Shown: positions 38,657 to 46,527, counted from the stretch's first letter. The stretch is DNA of 64,000 nucleotides from Marinoscillum sp040222955 (GCF_040222955.1 NZ_JAVKCA010000016.1:1-64000); one strand, 5' to 3'. Notes: generated from the sequence alone by a model not told the origin. Made by a program: numbers and translations.

Positions 38657-39691
38657 ATGAAGAAGAAAAATTTTATTGCTGCTTTCATGATCGTTTTTGC
38701 CGTAATGCTCTCCTCATTTGCATTTTACGGCTATCAGATACTTTATACCCCAAATATACTGGTAGAACAGGAAGATCGGATGTTTGCCATTGAAGATGGC
38801 ACCACTTTCAAGGAGCTTCAAAATGAGCTTTATGACCAGCGCATTGTCAATGACCTGGTTGCCTTTAGTTTCTTGGCTAAGGCCAAAGGATTCGACAGGG
38901 AAATAAAAGCCGGGATGTATCTGCTCAAAAAAGACATGAGCAACACAGAAGCTATCAACATGCTGAGAGCGGGCATTCAGACTCCGGTAAAGCTGACTTT
39001 TAACGGGGCCCGAAAGATAGAGGAGCTGGCCAGCAAGCTCACTTTTCCACTGCAAATAGATTCGGCAGACATGGCTCCACTTCTGATATCTGACAGTGTG
39101 GCTCAGTCCTATGGCCTCACTACCCAGACATTCATTTGTATGTTCCTGCCTAACACTTATGAAGTCTATTGGACGGCCAGTCCAAGGGATATCCTGGACC
39201 GGATGAAAAAAGAATACGACCGGTTTTGGAATGAAGACAGGATGGCCAAAGCCAGAGCATTGGGCCTGACACCTACAGAAGCTGCCACCCTGGCCTCCAT
39301 AGTGGACGCCGAAACCAATAAAATGGATGAAGCTGCCACCATTGCGGGAGTATATCTCAACCGACTGGAAAAAGGGTATAAACTCCAGGCCGATCCCACG
39401 CTGGTATTTGCGATCGGTGATTTTTCCATTCGCCGGATTCTCAACAAAGACAAGGATTTCGAATCGCCATATAATACTTACAAGTACCGGGGGTTACCTC
39501 CAGGCCCTATTAACATGCCCTCTATTGCCGCATTGGAGGCGGTTTTGAATGCAGAAGAACATCGCTATCTTTATTTTTGTGCAAAAGACGATTTTTCGGG
39601 TTATCATGCATTTGCAAAAACCCTGGAAGAGCACAACGTCAACGCTGCGAGATTTCAGCGGGCACTTAACATGGAGCGGATTTACAGATAG
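38657..39691 (+). CDS. mltG: Endolytic murein transglycosylase MltG
   Basis: A 344-residue protein with one N-terminal membrane helix (FIAAFMIVFAVMLSSFAFYGY), a LysM-like region and a YceG domain. The catalytic-region signature LASIVDAETN carries the conserved Glu, and GLPPGPINMPS and the final YFCAKDDFSGYHAFAKT are typical. It cleaves nascent glycan strands and sets their length. The ATG at 38657 is used; the preceding in-frame TTG at 38654 adds one residue. It is the first of three closely spaced genes. Confidence 0.92.
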   Translation: MKKKNFIAAFMIVFAVMLSSFAFYGYQILYTPNILVEQEDRMFAIEDGTTFKELQNELYDQRIVNDLVAFSFLAKAKGFDREIKAGMYLLKKDMSNTEAINMLRAGIQTPVKLTFNGARKIEELASKLTFPLQIDSADMAPLLISDSVAQSYGLTTQTFICMFLPNTYEVYWTASPRDILDRMKKEYDRFWNEDRMAKARALGLTPTEAATLASIVDAETNKMDEAATIAGVYLNRLEKGYKLQADPTLVFAIGDFSIRRILNKDKDFESPYNTYKYRGLPPGPINMPSIAALEAVLNAEEHRYLYFCAKDDFSGYHAFAKTLEEHNVNAARFQRALNMERIYR

Positions 39692-39694
39692 TCA

Positions 39695-40102
39695 ATGTAC
39701 CAGCAAGAAGTGAAAATAAGGGTACGGTATGCGGAGACAGACCAAATGGGGTATGTATACTACGGCAACTACGCCACCTACTATGAAGTAGCCAGGGTAG
39801 AAGCCTTCCGTTCGCTGGGGTTTCCTTATAAAAAACTGGAGGAAATGGGGATTGGGATGCCAGTGCTTTCGCTCAATGTAAATTACCATCAGCCAGCCAA
39901 GTATGACGACTTGCTCACCATCCTTGTGAGCATCCCCGAGCGGCCAAGAGCAAGAATAAAATTTCACTACGAGGTTACTAATGAGGCCGGAAAGCTAATT
40001 AATACAGGAGCGACGGAGCTGGTATTCATCAAAATGGACACCGGGCGACCGGTAAGATTACCTGAGGTTATGGACAAACTAATACAACCACATTTCCATT
40101 GA
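39695..40102 (+). CDS. Hotdog-fold acyl-CoA thioesterase (YbgC/4HBT family)
   Basis: A 135-residue protein with the active-site signature YAETDQMGYVYYGNY, Asp16 being the catalytic residue of the 4HBT/YbgC group. It lies 3 bp after the mltG stop. The substrate is not predictable; acyl-CoA hydrolysis is the family activity. Confidence 0.9.
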   Translation: MYQQEVKIRVRYAETDQMGYVYYGNYATYYEVARVEAFRSLGFPYKKLEEMGIGMPVLSLNVNYHQPAKYDDLLTILVSIPERPRARIKFHYEVTNEAGKLINTGATELVFIKMDTGRPVRLPEVMDKLIQPHFH

Positions 40103-41055
40103 GAAAGCGAACGATCATTCATCGGCACCTCAGCTATACGGGCTGGTATCTGCGAATGATCAGCTTCCTGAAGAGCATCAGGATATCCGGTGGAAAAACT
40201 TCGTTATACCGCGCGCTCATCATATTTATTGACAAAGTGGGGGATAATCAGCTTTTCGAAAAGGCCTATGGTGTGGCCTTTAATTTCACACTTTCTCTAT
40301 TCCCCTCGATCATTTTCCTGTTTGCACTCATACCCTTTATTCATGAGTACATCCCCTCCATCAGCCAGGGGGAAATTCTTCACTTTCTACAGGATATTTT
40401 ACCGCGAAGTGTTTTTGAGATTACTGCCGAAACCATCTACGACACCCTACAGATAAGACGAGAGGGCCTGATTTCCTTTGGTGTGCTCTTTGCATTATTT
40501 CTGGCCACCAATGGTGTGAATTCCCTGATGCAGACCTTCAATATGAGTTACAAAACAGTGGAGAACCGTAGCTTTATCAAAACCAGGCTTATAGCGCTCT
40601 TTCTCACCGTTTTACTGGCCTTTGCGCTGATCTTCTCTATCCTGTTTATTATTATCGGACAGGTGGTGCTGGACTGGCTACTGGAGGCCGGACTACTCTC
40701 TGAAGACTTCCTGTATTATGTCATCCTCCTTCTCAGATTTATCGTGGTCTACATCGCCTTCTACCTGGCGATAGCCTCCATCTATTACTGGGGCCCCGCC
40801 ATTCACGACCGGTGGAAGTTCTTCTCCTACGGATCGTCCCTGGCTACCATCTTATGCATCCTGGTGTCTGTAGGCTTCTCCTTCTACGTTGCCAATTTTG
40901 GCACATACAACAAGGTCTACGGCTCCATTGGAGCCATTATCGCCCTGATGGTTTGGCAATGGCTGATGTCATTTATCCTGCTGCTTGGCTTTGAATTCAA
41001 TGCCAGCGTATCACGAGCAGCCAGTGGCGAAGTATACGATTTGGAGAAGGACTAG
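40099..41055 (+). CDS. YihY/BrkB family inner-membrane protein
   Basis: A 318-residue protein with six membrane helices and the family's hallmark segments (KAYGVAFNFTLSLFPSIIFLF, NMSYKTVENRSF, YYWGPAIHDRWKFFSYGS, VYGSIGAIIALMVWQW). The TTG at 40099 overlaps the thioesterase stop by 4 bp and suggests coupling; the ATG at 40156 is the alternative start. Formerly annotated as ribonuclease BN, the family is now thought to be a membrane transport or envelope protein without proven function. Confidence 0.88.
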   Translation: MRKRTIIHRHLSYTGWYLRMISFLKSIRISGGKTSLYRALIIFIDKVGDNQLFEKAYGVAFNFTLSLFPSIIFLFALIPFIHEYIPSISQGEILHFLQDILPRSVFEITAETIYDTLQIRREGLISFGVLFALFLATNGVNSLMQTFNMSYKTVENRSFIKTRLIALFLTVLLAFALIFSILFIIIGQVVLDWLLEAGLLSEDFLYYVILLLRFIVVYIAFYLAIASIYYWGPAIHDRWKFFSYGSSLATILCILVSVGFSFYVANFGTYNKVYGSIGAIIALMVWQWLMSFILLLGFEFNASVSRAASGEVYDLEKD

Positions 41056-41101
41056 GATCTGTGGTAACCTAATAATTGAAAGCTAATCGCAACTGAAGAA
41101 C

Positions 41102-41725
41102 CTAACGACTTAACGGCTTTAGGAATATCAGCAGTTGAATTAATACCCCAATGATTACCAACATGACTATTTCAAGCCTTGAAATCAGGTTGCTTGTATT
41201 GATGGTCTCAGTGGAAATGATAATTTCGTTTTTACCTTCTTCAATTTGAATCTTTGCTAACGCATCCAAATCATCATAAATGGCCTGGAAGGTGTTATCT
41301 ATCGTCTCTGCAGTCAAGCCTTCTTCCCTGAAAGAAGCATCCAGAGACCATCTCCTTTCATGATCATATAATTCATCCAGATTTTTCTTTAATGATTCGA
41401 AAAGTATCGCCTCATGATCAGTAAGCCTGGTCGCTGCGAACTTCGTCGTAAGTATTTGAATTGAGTCATTCGCATGAATGATTTTTTTCTTTACCTGAGC
41501 TTTGTCCTCAATTGCCAAAAAATCCCTTTTTTTCTGCAGCTGTCTGGAAATTTTATAGATGTAGTCCTTAGCCAATAGGCGATCTTCATATACCGTTGTA
41601 ATACTTTTTTGTACCACATTAAAATAACGCCGGTCAACCAAATTGGTAGCCAGTATCAACAAAAATACTACCAGCATTGCCAGACCCATTCGTATTCTTT
41701 GAGCTAAGCTAAATTTCCACCCCAT
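41102..41725 (-). CDS. Four-helix-bundle MCP-type sensor without signalling domain
   Basis: A 207-residue protein with membrane helices at about 12-28 and 180-200. Between them is a roughly 150-residue all-helical region rich in charged residues (KDYIYKISRQLQKKRDFL, RLTDHEAILFESLKKNLDELY) that fits the 4HB_MCP sensory fold. It ends a few residues after the second helix, so no HAMP, MA or kinase domain follows. It may be a detached sensor module. It is convergent with yihY and has no clear operon partner. Confidence 0.65.
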   Translation of the reverse strand: MGWKFSLAQRIRMGLAMLVVFLLILATNLVDRRYFNVVQKSITTVYEDRLLAKDYIYKISRQLQKKRDFLAIEDKAQVKKKIIHANDSIQILTTKFAATRLTDHEAILFESLKKNLDELYDHERRWSLDASFREEGLTAETIDNTFQAIYDDLDALAKIQIEEGKNEIIISTETINTSNLISRLEIVMLVIIGVLIQLLIFLKPLSR

Positions 41726-42048
41726 TTTAATTCAGTTTATTTTGACAAGATAATTTAACGATATCTCAGCCTTCTGGAAAACGCTTCTTCCCAAGAACAG
41801 TTGAGTTTTTGACACTGCTAAGTCCAGATCGTCATCAGACAAGATTAACCCGTATTTGATTATATCTCCACCCTATTAATCCCTGCCAGGCCCATAACAA
41901 TATGCATACCAATAAAAAATCACGCTATAATCAACTCAAAGCCATTTTAGGCTAAGAATGAGCGTCAACAAGGTGGTAATTTTTTACCCAACAGGGTAGT
42001 TTTGTCTCACTGCCACACAATCTCCTGATGACCATTCCGAAGCACTGT
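41726..42048. other. 323-bp intergenic region
   Basis: No gene is seen. A small hairpin TACCC-N4-GGGTA occurs at 41985-41998. The stretch carries the end of the MarR operon transcript and presumably the promoter of the 4HB sensor gene; no convincing -7 element was found. Confidence 0.5.
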
Positions 42049-42663
42049 CTATTTCTCTTTTGCTGTATACTCAGGACAATCTAACCTGATGTTCGAGGTG
42101 GTCAATTCCTTATCCAATAAAGTACAGAAATGCTGATGATCAGATGACTGATGAAAGGCACAAGCATAACAGGTTCGCTGGACTTGAATGATTCCATGCT
42201 TGTTTAAGCCGTAAATAATGTGGGTAATAGAATGATACAGGCCTTCTAATTGTGATGAATCAAAATTATTCAGTTCCCTGAGGAATGGTCCCCCATAGCC
42301 ATAAACTTCATCCACCAGGTTTTTCCCCTGAGTGGTGAGGGACACCTGATAGCTTCTTTTGTCCTTTAACGAGTCGATTCGCTTTACCATTTGTTTTTGT
42401 TCCAGGACCTTCACCGCATCACTGATTGTTGGCTTAGTGACATTGAACTCCATGGCCAGATAACTCACGGTACAATATTCTGGTTTGTGATGCGCCACAA
42501 AAACAAGAATTTGAATTTGTATTGGACTGATACCGACAGACTTGGCATAGTCCCAAAGCAAAGCTCTAAAAACCTCACCGATGCGCTCGAGACCCACCAC
42601 AATTTTACTCCTCACATCCTCTTGCTGAAATTCGAGATCGAATATGCGCTCTGCTTTGTTCAT
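42049..42663 (-). CDS. MarR-family regulator with C-terminal cysteine cluster
   Basis: A 204-residue protein. Residues about 20-140 are a MarR winged helix (PIQIQILVFVAHH, VTKPTISDAVKVLEQKQMVKR, DKRSYQVSLTTQG). Beyond the normal MarR length the tail has Cys165, Cys168, Cys180 and Cys196 with several His, an arrangement able to bind a metal or Fe-S cluster or to sense oxidation. It is the last gene of a four-gene operon and 23 bp after the thioredoxin-fold gene. The likely operator is the near-perfect palindrome over the operon promoter at 44381-44405. Confidence 0.88.
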   Translation of the reverse strand: MNKAERIFDLEFQQEDVRSKIVVGLERIGEVFRALLWDYAKSVGISPIQIQILVFVAHHKPEYCTVSYLAMEFNVTKPTISDAVKVLEQKQMVKRIDSLKDKRSYQVSLTTQGKNLVDEVYGYGGPFLRELNNFDSSQLEGLYHSITHIIYGLNKHGIIQVQRTCYACAFHQSSDHQHFCTLLDKELTTSNIRLDCPEYTAKEK

Positions 42664-42686
42664 TTTGAAAAGTTAATGAGATATTA

Positions 42687-43295
42687 TTACGAGTACTTAC
42701 GAATGTATTCGTCAATTGTATTTTCAATTTGCTCTTTTGGCCGGTGTCCAAACCACGAGAACAGTATTTCATAGCTATTATCGAACAATACAAAAGTAGG
42801 GGTACCTTGAAACAGATTGACACTGAAGGTAAGAGAAATTCTCTCCTGACTGAGCAGGTAATTTTTGATTCTTACATGCATTTCATTTTTATCTGAATTG
42901 GACCGGATGCTAAAATCAGAAATAGCATGACACATTTCCTCGGCCAAACTTTCAAGATCAACGTTTGAACCGGCTACCTGATCCATTGCCACTGGAATTT
43001 TGATTGGATAGGGTAATTGCTCTCCAAACATCTTTTTTGTTTCACCCACCAATTGACCCTCCTGGACAAGCAACTCTGTATTTTCTACGTTGTTGAATTC
43101 ATAATCTTCAAACGCAGTAGATAGTGCCAGAAAAGAAATCCTGTCGTGATACTTCTCCCTCAAAAGTTCCATTAAAGGAAAGCCATAACTAAAGCAACCA
43201 GGGCAATTCACCTGAAAGGTAAATAATAGATTGAGCTCCCCCAGCTTATGGTCCCCGGCCATATAATTTTCAACGTAAAGTTTAAGTTTCGCCAT
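42687..43295 (-). CDS. Thioredoxin-fold protein with CPGC motif
   Basis: A 202-residue cytoplasmic protein; the ATG at 43295 is chosen because the upstream in-frame stretch is not conserved-looking. Residues about 22-40 read LLFTFQVNCPGCFSYGFP, with C31/C34 as the redox pair, followed by a helix and a second half ending in a cis-Pro-like QGTPTFVLFDNS. It resembles the TlpA/AhpC-like group. It probably reduces or exchanges thiols for the neighbouring Cys-containing proteins; this is inference from context. Confidence 0.75.
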   Translation of the reverse strand: MAKLKLYVENYMAGDHKLGELNLLFTFQVNCPGCFSYGFPLMELLREKYHDRISFLALSTAFEDYEFNNVENTELLVQEGQLVGETKKMFGEQLPYPIKIPVAMDQVAGSNVDLESLAEEMCHAISDFSIRSNSDKNEMHVRIKNYLLSQERISLTFSVNLFQGTPTFVLFDNSYEILFSWFGHRPKEQIENTIDEYIRKYS

Positions 43296-43365
43296 GGTTT
43301 CTATCAGGTAATTAACGGCAAGCAACCCGCTCCAGAAGAACGGACTGCTCCTTAAAGACATTAAT

Positions 43366-43632
43366 CTAGTTGCAATTCTGCATTTCGATGATGTGGTAGC
43401 CTTTCTCATTGATGTCACTAATGACTTGATCAGAGGCTTTCTCTATATGACAAAAAGTACACTCCTTCGAACTAATTGCCCCGGTATGAAAAGGCTTTGA
43501 TTTGAGGTATGACATTCCAAAATCATAGACCTGTTTCGCATCCCTTACTTCCAGAGGAACGAGAATATCAAAGTGCATTACTTTGTTATCGCTCCTCTCC
43601 ACATAGGTATCCCATACTGCAATTCTTAACAT
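43366..43632 (-). CDS. DUF2024 family protein
   Basis: An 88-residue protein that opens with the family signature RIAVWDTYV...VMHFDILVP and contains a C58-x-x-C61 pair (KECTFCHIE) and Cys87. The start ATG shares one base with the stop of the secreted-protein gene. The function of DUF2024 is unknown; the CxxC suggests metal or redox chemistry like its operon partners. Confidence 0.85.
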   Translation of the reverse strand: MLRIAVWDTYVERSDNKVMHFDILVPLEVRDAKQVYDFGMSYLKSKPFHTGAISSKECTFCHIEKASDQVISDINEKGYHIIEMQNCN

Positions 43633-44351
43633 TATTTCTGCACTTTATATGGAAGACTCAAGTCTCCACTTGCCACCGAATAGACTTCATACACTCCAAG
43701 CATTGGCAGACCCTCCTTACTTGTATTCACTTGCATAAAAGCAGCAACTCCATCATAGGTGAAGTCAGTCTGGTTATTGATTCGGTAGTTTGGCACTACC
43801 ACCAGAATGGTATTACCAATTGTAATGACCGGATATCCGGGTGAATCCATATACATTGGCATGCCAGGGTTGGTAGGAGGCAAAATCACCGTTGCATCCT
43901 CTTTTTTGAATTGCTTGACGGATAATCCTCCCGCCACACGCTTATCCTCAACAAGAATTACCCAGTGCGGATGCCATACAATTCCATCATTGTCATACAC
44001 CCGATCATTATTTTCATCCCATAGAGGCGTATCATCAAAATCAGGATGAGAGGTAAGGCCAAGTGCAACAATTCCCTCTGTTTGGCTAAATCCAACATCT
44101 GTCGCTTTCAGACTTGTAGGAAAAACATACCCAAGGACAGGAGCACCATCCAACTGACCAACAGGAGTAGGGGTAGTATTACCCGCCAGTCCAGACACAT
44201 TAATTTCCCAAATGGTAACTCCCAGGTTAGGGTTACTGGTCACGCTGACACTTTGAATGGCAAAATCATCACCCTGGTACGAAGAGATCTGGGCAGATAA
44301 ACTAAAGACAAAGCCCAAACAAGCAAGGGTAACTAACATGGAAGATTTCAT
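43632..44351 (-). CDS. Secreted protein of unknown function, first gene of the MarR operon
   Basis: A 239-residue protein with a signal peptide cleaved near FSLSAQ. The mature part is beta-rich with acidic loops (DENNDRVYDNDGIVWHPHWVILVED) and no cysteine. I recognise no domain. The Asp/Asn-rich loop could bind calcium. It is led by a promoter-operator with a 25-bp near-palindrome. Confidence 0.65.
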   Translation of the reverse strand: MKSSMLVTLACLGFVFSLSAQISSYQGDDFAIQSVSVTSNPNLGVTIWEINVSGLAGNTTPTPVGQLDGAPVLGYVFPTSLKATDVGFSQTEGIVALGLTSHPDFDDTPLWDENNDRVYDNDGIVWHPHWVILVEDKRVAGGLSVKQFKKEDATVILPPTNPGMPMYMDSPGYPVITIGNTILVVVPNYRINNQTDFTYDGVAAFMQVNTSKEGLPMLGVYEVYSVASGDLSLPYKVQK

Positions 44352-44377
44352 ATTGAATTGGTTTAAAGGTTCAGATG

Positions 44378-44412
44378 CAAATATAGTAAGGATTCCTAAC
44401 TATATAATCAAA
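44378..44412 (-). promoter_or_regulatory. Promoter with overlapping near-perfect 25-bp palindrome (MarR operator)
   Basis: On the minus strand, TTTG (44412-44409) and TATATTTG (44385-44378) match Bacteroidota -33 and -7 elements with a 23-bp spacer. The palindrome at 44381-44405 has 12-bp arms, ATATAGTAAGGA and TCCTAACTATAT around a single central base, with one mismatch. It covers the spacer and most of the -7 element. The start codon is 27 bp further on. This fits repression by the operon's own MarR regulator. Confidence 0.7.
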
Positions 44413-44499
44413 CACCATCTTATTTCTCAGTTCCTTCATCTTATGATTGGGACTTAATGATCTCAAAGCATGGAGGGAAGTAAGGGAGGAGGGAGTGAA

Positions 44500-44559
44500 G
44501 AAACGAAAAGTGGAAAGACACACCCCTAGCCCCTCTCAAGAGGGGAATAGTTTTGCCTT
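44500..44559 (+). repeat. 60-bp direct repeat, left copy, with REP-like hairpin
   Basis: This is identical to 46131-46190 except for one base. It contains ACACACCCCTAG followed by CCCCTCT-CA-AGAGGGG, a hairpin unit found in several copies in the window. Confidence 0.85.
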
Positions 44560-44580
44560 CTCTCAGTACTGACCTTTTCA

Positions 44581-44610
44581 TTTTATGCAGAGGAGCAGGA
44601 ACTTGATCCT
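44581..44610 (-). other. Degenerate copy of the tRNA-Ser 3' end
   Basis: The plus-strand sequence aligns with 46335-46364, the 3' end of the intact tRNA-Ser and its downstream T-run, at 23 of 30 positions. This includes the nine-base GCAGAGGAG and a T-arm-like GGATCAAGTTCC on the minus strand. It is probably an old integration-site duplication. Confidence 0.4.
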
Positions 44611-44706
44611 CTCTTTTAAGTATTGATTATTAATCAGTTACATGGCATTCTCAATTACAGTCACCAATCTTGTAACTGCGTATTTTGACCTTTTTTCGAG
44701 CCATTT

Positions 44707-44723
44707 GGGATTCGAACCCCCGG
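44707..44723 (-). other. tRNA T-arm fragment (17 bp identical to tRNA-Ser)
   Basis: CCGGGGGTTCGAATCCC on the minus strand is identical to the T-arm of the tRNA-Ser at 46368-46352. The flanking sequence does not complete an acceptor stem, so this is a fragment, possibly one attachment site of the island. Confidence 0.5.
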
Positions 44724-44737
44724 GACATCCTTTCTAA

Positions 44738-44823
44738 AGTAAACTAATACGTTTACTTTACTAGTTATTTAGTAAACTTATATGTTTATATTTGTGCCAT
44801 ATAAGTAAACATATATATTTACT
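44738..44823 (+). promoter_or_regulatory. Three tandem operators AGTAAAC-N6-GTTTACT at exact 33-bp spacing
   Basis: The sites are 44738-44757 (perfect, extendable to 9-bp arms), 44771-44790 (right arm GTTTATA) and 44804-44823 (right arm ATTTACT). The second covers the predicted -7 element and the third ends just before the ATG at 44825. The 33-bp period, about three helical turns, places all sites on one face of the DNA. The likely ligand is the HTH protein encoded immediately downstream. Confidence 0.75.
44787..44794 (+). promoter_or_regulatory. -7 element of the mobile mystery operon
   Basis: TATATTTG matches TAnnTTTG 30 bp before the start codon and lies inside the right arm of the second operator. 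No good -33 TTTG is seen; only GTTA occurs at the expected distance. Confidence 0.5.
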
Positions 44824-44824
44824 C

Positions 44825-45286
44825 ATGGAGAACAAGCAGCGACTCTTATTGGATCAAATGGACCGCAAGATGCAGTCATTTACTTCCACATCAAACGTAT
44901 CAAGCCCTCCCACAGGATGGATAAAAGCGATACGCACAGCTTTGGGAATGTCTCTTGATCAATTGGGCGCACGGCTAGATATGACCAAGCAAGGAATCAT
45001 GAAATTGGAAGCTCGTGAAGCAGCTGGCACATTGACAATCAAGAACCTTCGGGAAGCCGCACGAGCTTTAGATATGACGCTTGTCTACGGGTTGGTTCCA
45101 AAAGATGGATCCCTGGATGCTTTGATTGAGCGTAAGGCAAAGGAACTGGCCCAGCAAATTGTGTCACGGACATCCACATCAATGAAGCTGGAAGACCAGG
45201 CTAATTCTCCTGAAAGGATCAATAAAGCCATTGAAGAAAGAGCGAATAGTTTAAAGCTTGAAATGCCGAAGATTTTATGGGATTAG
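44825..45286 (+). CDS. Mobile mystery protein A (HTH regulator)
   Basis: A 153-residue protein from the ATG at 44825. Its XRE-type helix-turn-helix (GWIKAIRTALGMSLDQLGARLDMTKQGIMKLE) is followed by ALDMTLVYGLVPKDGSLDALIERKA, the pattern of the family always found upstream of mobile mystery protein B. Here the gene overlaps B by 10 bp. It likely represses its own operon through the three phased operators, and the pair resembles a toxin-antitoxin arrangement with A as the regulator/antitoxin. That role is inferred, not shown. Confidence 0.88.
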   Translation: MENKQRLLLDQMDRKMQSFTSTSNVSSPPTGWIKAIRTALGMSLDQLGARLDMTKQGIMKLEAREAAGTLTIKNLREAARALDMTLVYGLVPKDGSLDALIERKAKELAQQIVSRTSTSMKLEDQANSPERINKAIEERANSLKLEMPKILWD

Positions 45287-45873
45287 ATCCTGAGTACCTC
45301 AATGGCCAGACCCCTCTTGGTGAAGAAGAGAAAGAGGGGTTGCTTATTCCTTCCATCACTAGTCGAGAGGAGTTGGATGAGTTTGAGCAACAAAATGTAG
45401 AGGAGGCCTTCCAATGGCTCATTGGGAAGTCAATTAAACCTGAGAAGATTTTTAGTGAGAAGTTCATTTGTGATGTTCACAAACGAATGTTGAATCAGGT
45501 GTGGAAATGGGCAGGAACATTCCGACATACTCAGAAGAATATAGGAGTAGATTATTGGATGGTCTCTCAGGAATTAAATATGCTCCTGAGTGACGCTGCT
45601 CTTTGGTTTCAAAATGAAGTGTTTCCACCTGATGAGCTGGCCATTCGGTTTAAGCATCGCATTGTAAGTATCCACTGCTTTTCAAATGGTAACGGAAGAC
45701 ACAGTCGCTTGATGGCTGACATCATCGTTGAAAAGCTTTTCGGCTTAGAACCATTTTCATGGGGTGAGCGCAGTTCAAGTCGTGAAGGAGATACAAGAGC
45801 GGATTATCTCAAAGCTTTGAAGGAAGCAGACAATGGATCGGTTGATCGGCTCATCAAGTTTGCTCGATCTTAG
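45277..45873 (+). CDS. Mobile mystery protein B (Fic/DOC-type)
   Basis: A 198-residue Fic-fold protein. The active-site loop is HCFSNGNGRHSR with His133: the canonical Asp/Glu before GNG is Asn here, a change that may alter Mg/ATP handling. Other family marks are LNQVWKWAGTFRHTQKNIGVDYW and FGLEPFSWG. It overlaps protein A by 10 bp. The family travels on mobile elements and has no established substrate; AMP transfer or a DOC-like kinase-type reaction is possible. Confidence 0.88.
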   Translation: MGLDPEYLNGQTPLGEEEKEGLLIPSITSREELDEFEQQNVEEAFQWLIGKSIKPEKIFSEKFICDVHKRMLNQVWKWAGTFRHTQKNIGVDYWMVSQELNMLLSDAALWFQNEVFPPDELAIRFKHRIVSIHCFSNGNGRHSRLMADIIVEKLFGLEPFSWGERSSSREGDTRADYLKALKEADNGSVDRLIKFARS

Positions 45874-46100
45874 CATCGCATATTTTGGGTAGGCCATAAA
45901 AGAAAAAACCCGGGCACGTTAGTATGGAGTTTTGGTAGGTTTGACTCCTTAAAAGTAGAGGAGGAGGAATTATTCATAGGGGACCCGTAATCTCTTTGCA
46001 GAAATGGATATGATCAACTTAATATGATTTCACAGCCTACAGTAAACTAACTTTTTCGGTAGAATTCGTCAGCCAGGTGCGTATGATTGGACCACTAACC
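45874..46100. other. Intergenic region downstream of mobile mystery B
   Basis: No gene is seen. AGTAAACTAA at 46041-46050 repeats the left ten bases of operator 1 (44738-44747) and may be a leftover half-site or an element-end repeat. Confidence 0.4.
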
Positions 46101-46129
46101 TCCCCTCTTGAGAGGGGTCGGGGGTGTGT
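46101..46129 (-). repeat. REP-like hairpin unit, inverted copy
   Basis: This is the reverse complement of the ACACACCCC...CCCCTCT-CA-AGAGGGG unit. Together with the next copy (46131-46190) it forms a head-to-head pair, as in BIME-type repeats. Confidence 0.75.
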
Positions 46130-46130
46130 A

Positions 46131-46190
46131 GAAACGAAAAGTGGAAAGACACACCCCTAGCCCCTCTCAAGAGGGGAATGGTTTTGCCTT
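46131..46190 (+). repeat. 60-bp direct repeat, right copy, with REP-like hairpin
   Basis: It matches 44500-44559 with one base change. The two copies lie on either side of the mobile mystery genes, 1631 bp apart. Confidence 0.85.
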
Positions 46191-46303
46191 TTTTCAAAGA
46201 GTCTATCAAAACAAAAAAAGTAGCTCTGTTTAAGGTTAAGCGTTTCCCAATTTCACATAGCGTCTAGCACTAAATGTTTGTACCTCGGTTGGTACCTAAA
46301 ATG

Positions 46304-46340
46304 AAAAAAGCCTTCCTACAATCTGTAAGAAGGCTTTTTT
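46304..46340 (-). terminator. Terminator of the tRNA-Ser gene
   Basis: AAAAAAGCCTTC / GAAGGCTTTTTT arms lie directly after the tRNA 3' end. The T-run on the minus strand suits the tRNA, and the structure could act in both directions. Confidence 0.8.
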
Positions 46341-46342
46341 GC

Positions 46343-46426
46343 AGAGGAGGAGGGATTCGAACCCCCGGTACCTCGCGGTACAACGGTTTTCAAGACCGCC
46401 GCATTCGACCACTCTGCCACTCCTCT
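46343..46426 (-). tRNA. tRNA-Ser (anticodon UGA)
   Basis: 84 nt. The acceptor pairs AGAGGAG with CTCCTCT. The anticodon loop is CTTGAAA (anticodon TGA), there is a long variable arm (TACC-GCGA-GGTA) and the T-arm is GGGGGTTCGAATCCC. The CCA end is not encoded. It borders the mobile mystery island, whose other side carries fragments similar to its 3' half. Confidence 0.95.
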
Positions 46427-46527
46427 GTGTTTGGGTCTCACACTTATTCAGTGCTGCGTTTTCCAAATCCACTTATTCTGACCACATTCAACACTTTCCC
46501 TGTGATCATGTCTGCGAAATTGGAACG

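Noticed and set aside
43296..43418. Upstream extension of the thioredoxin-fold protein by 41 residues
   Set aside because: The extra stretch overlaps the end of the DUF2024 gene and lacks any signal or conserved pattern.
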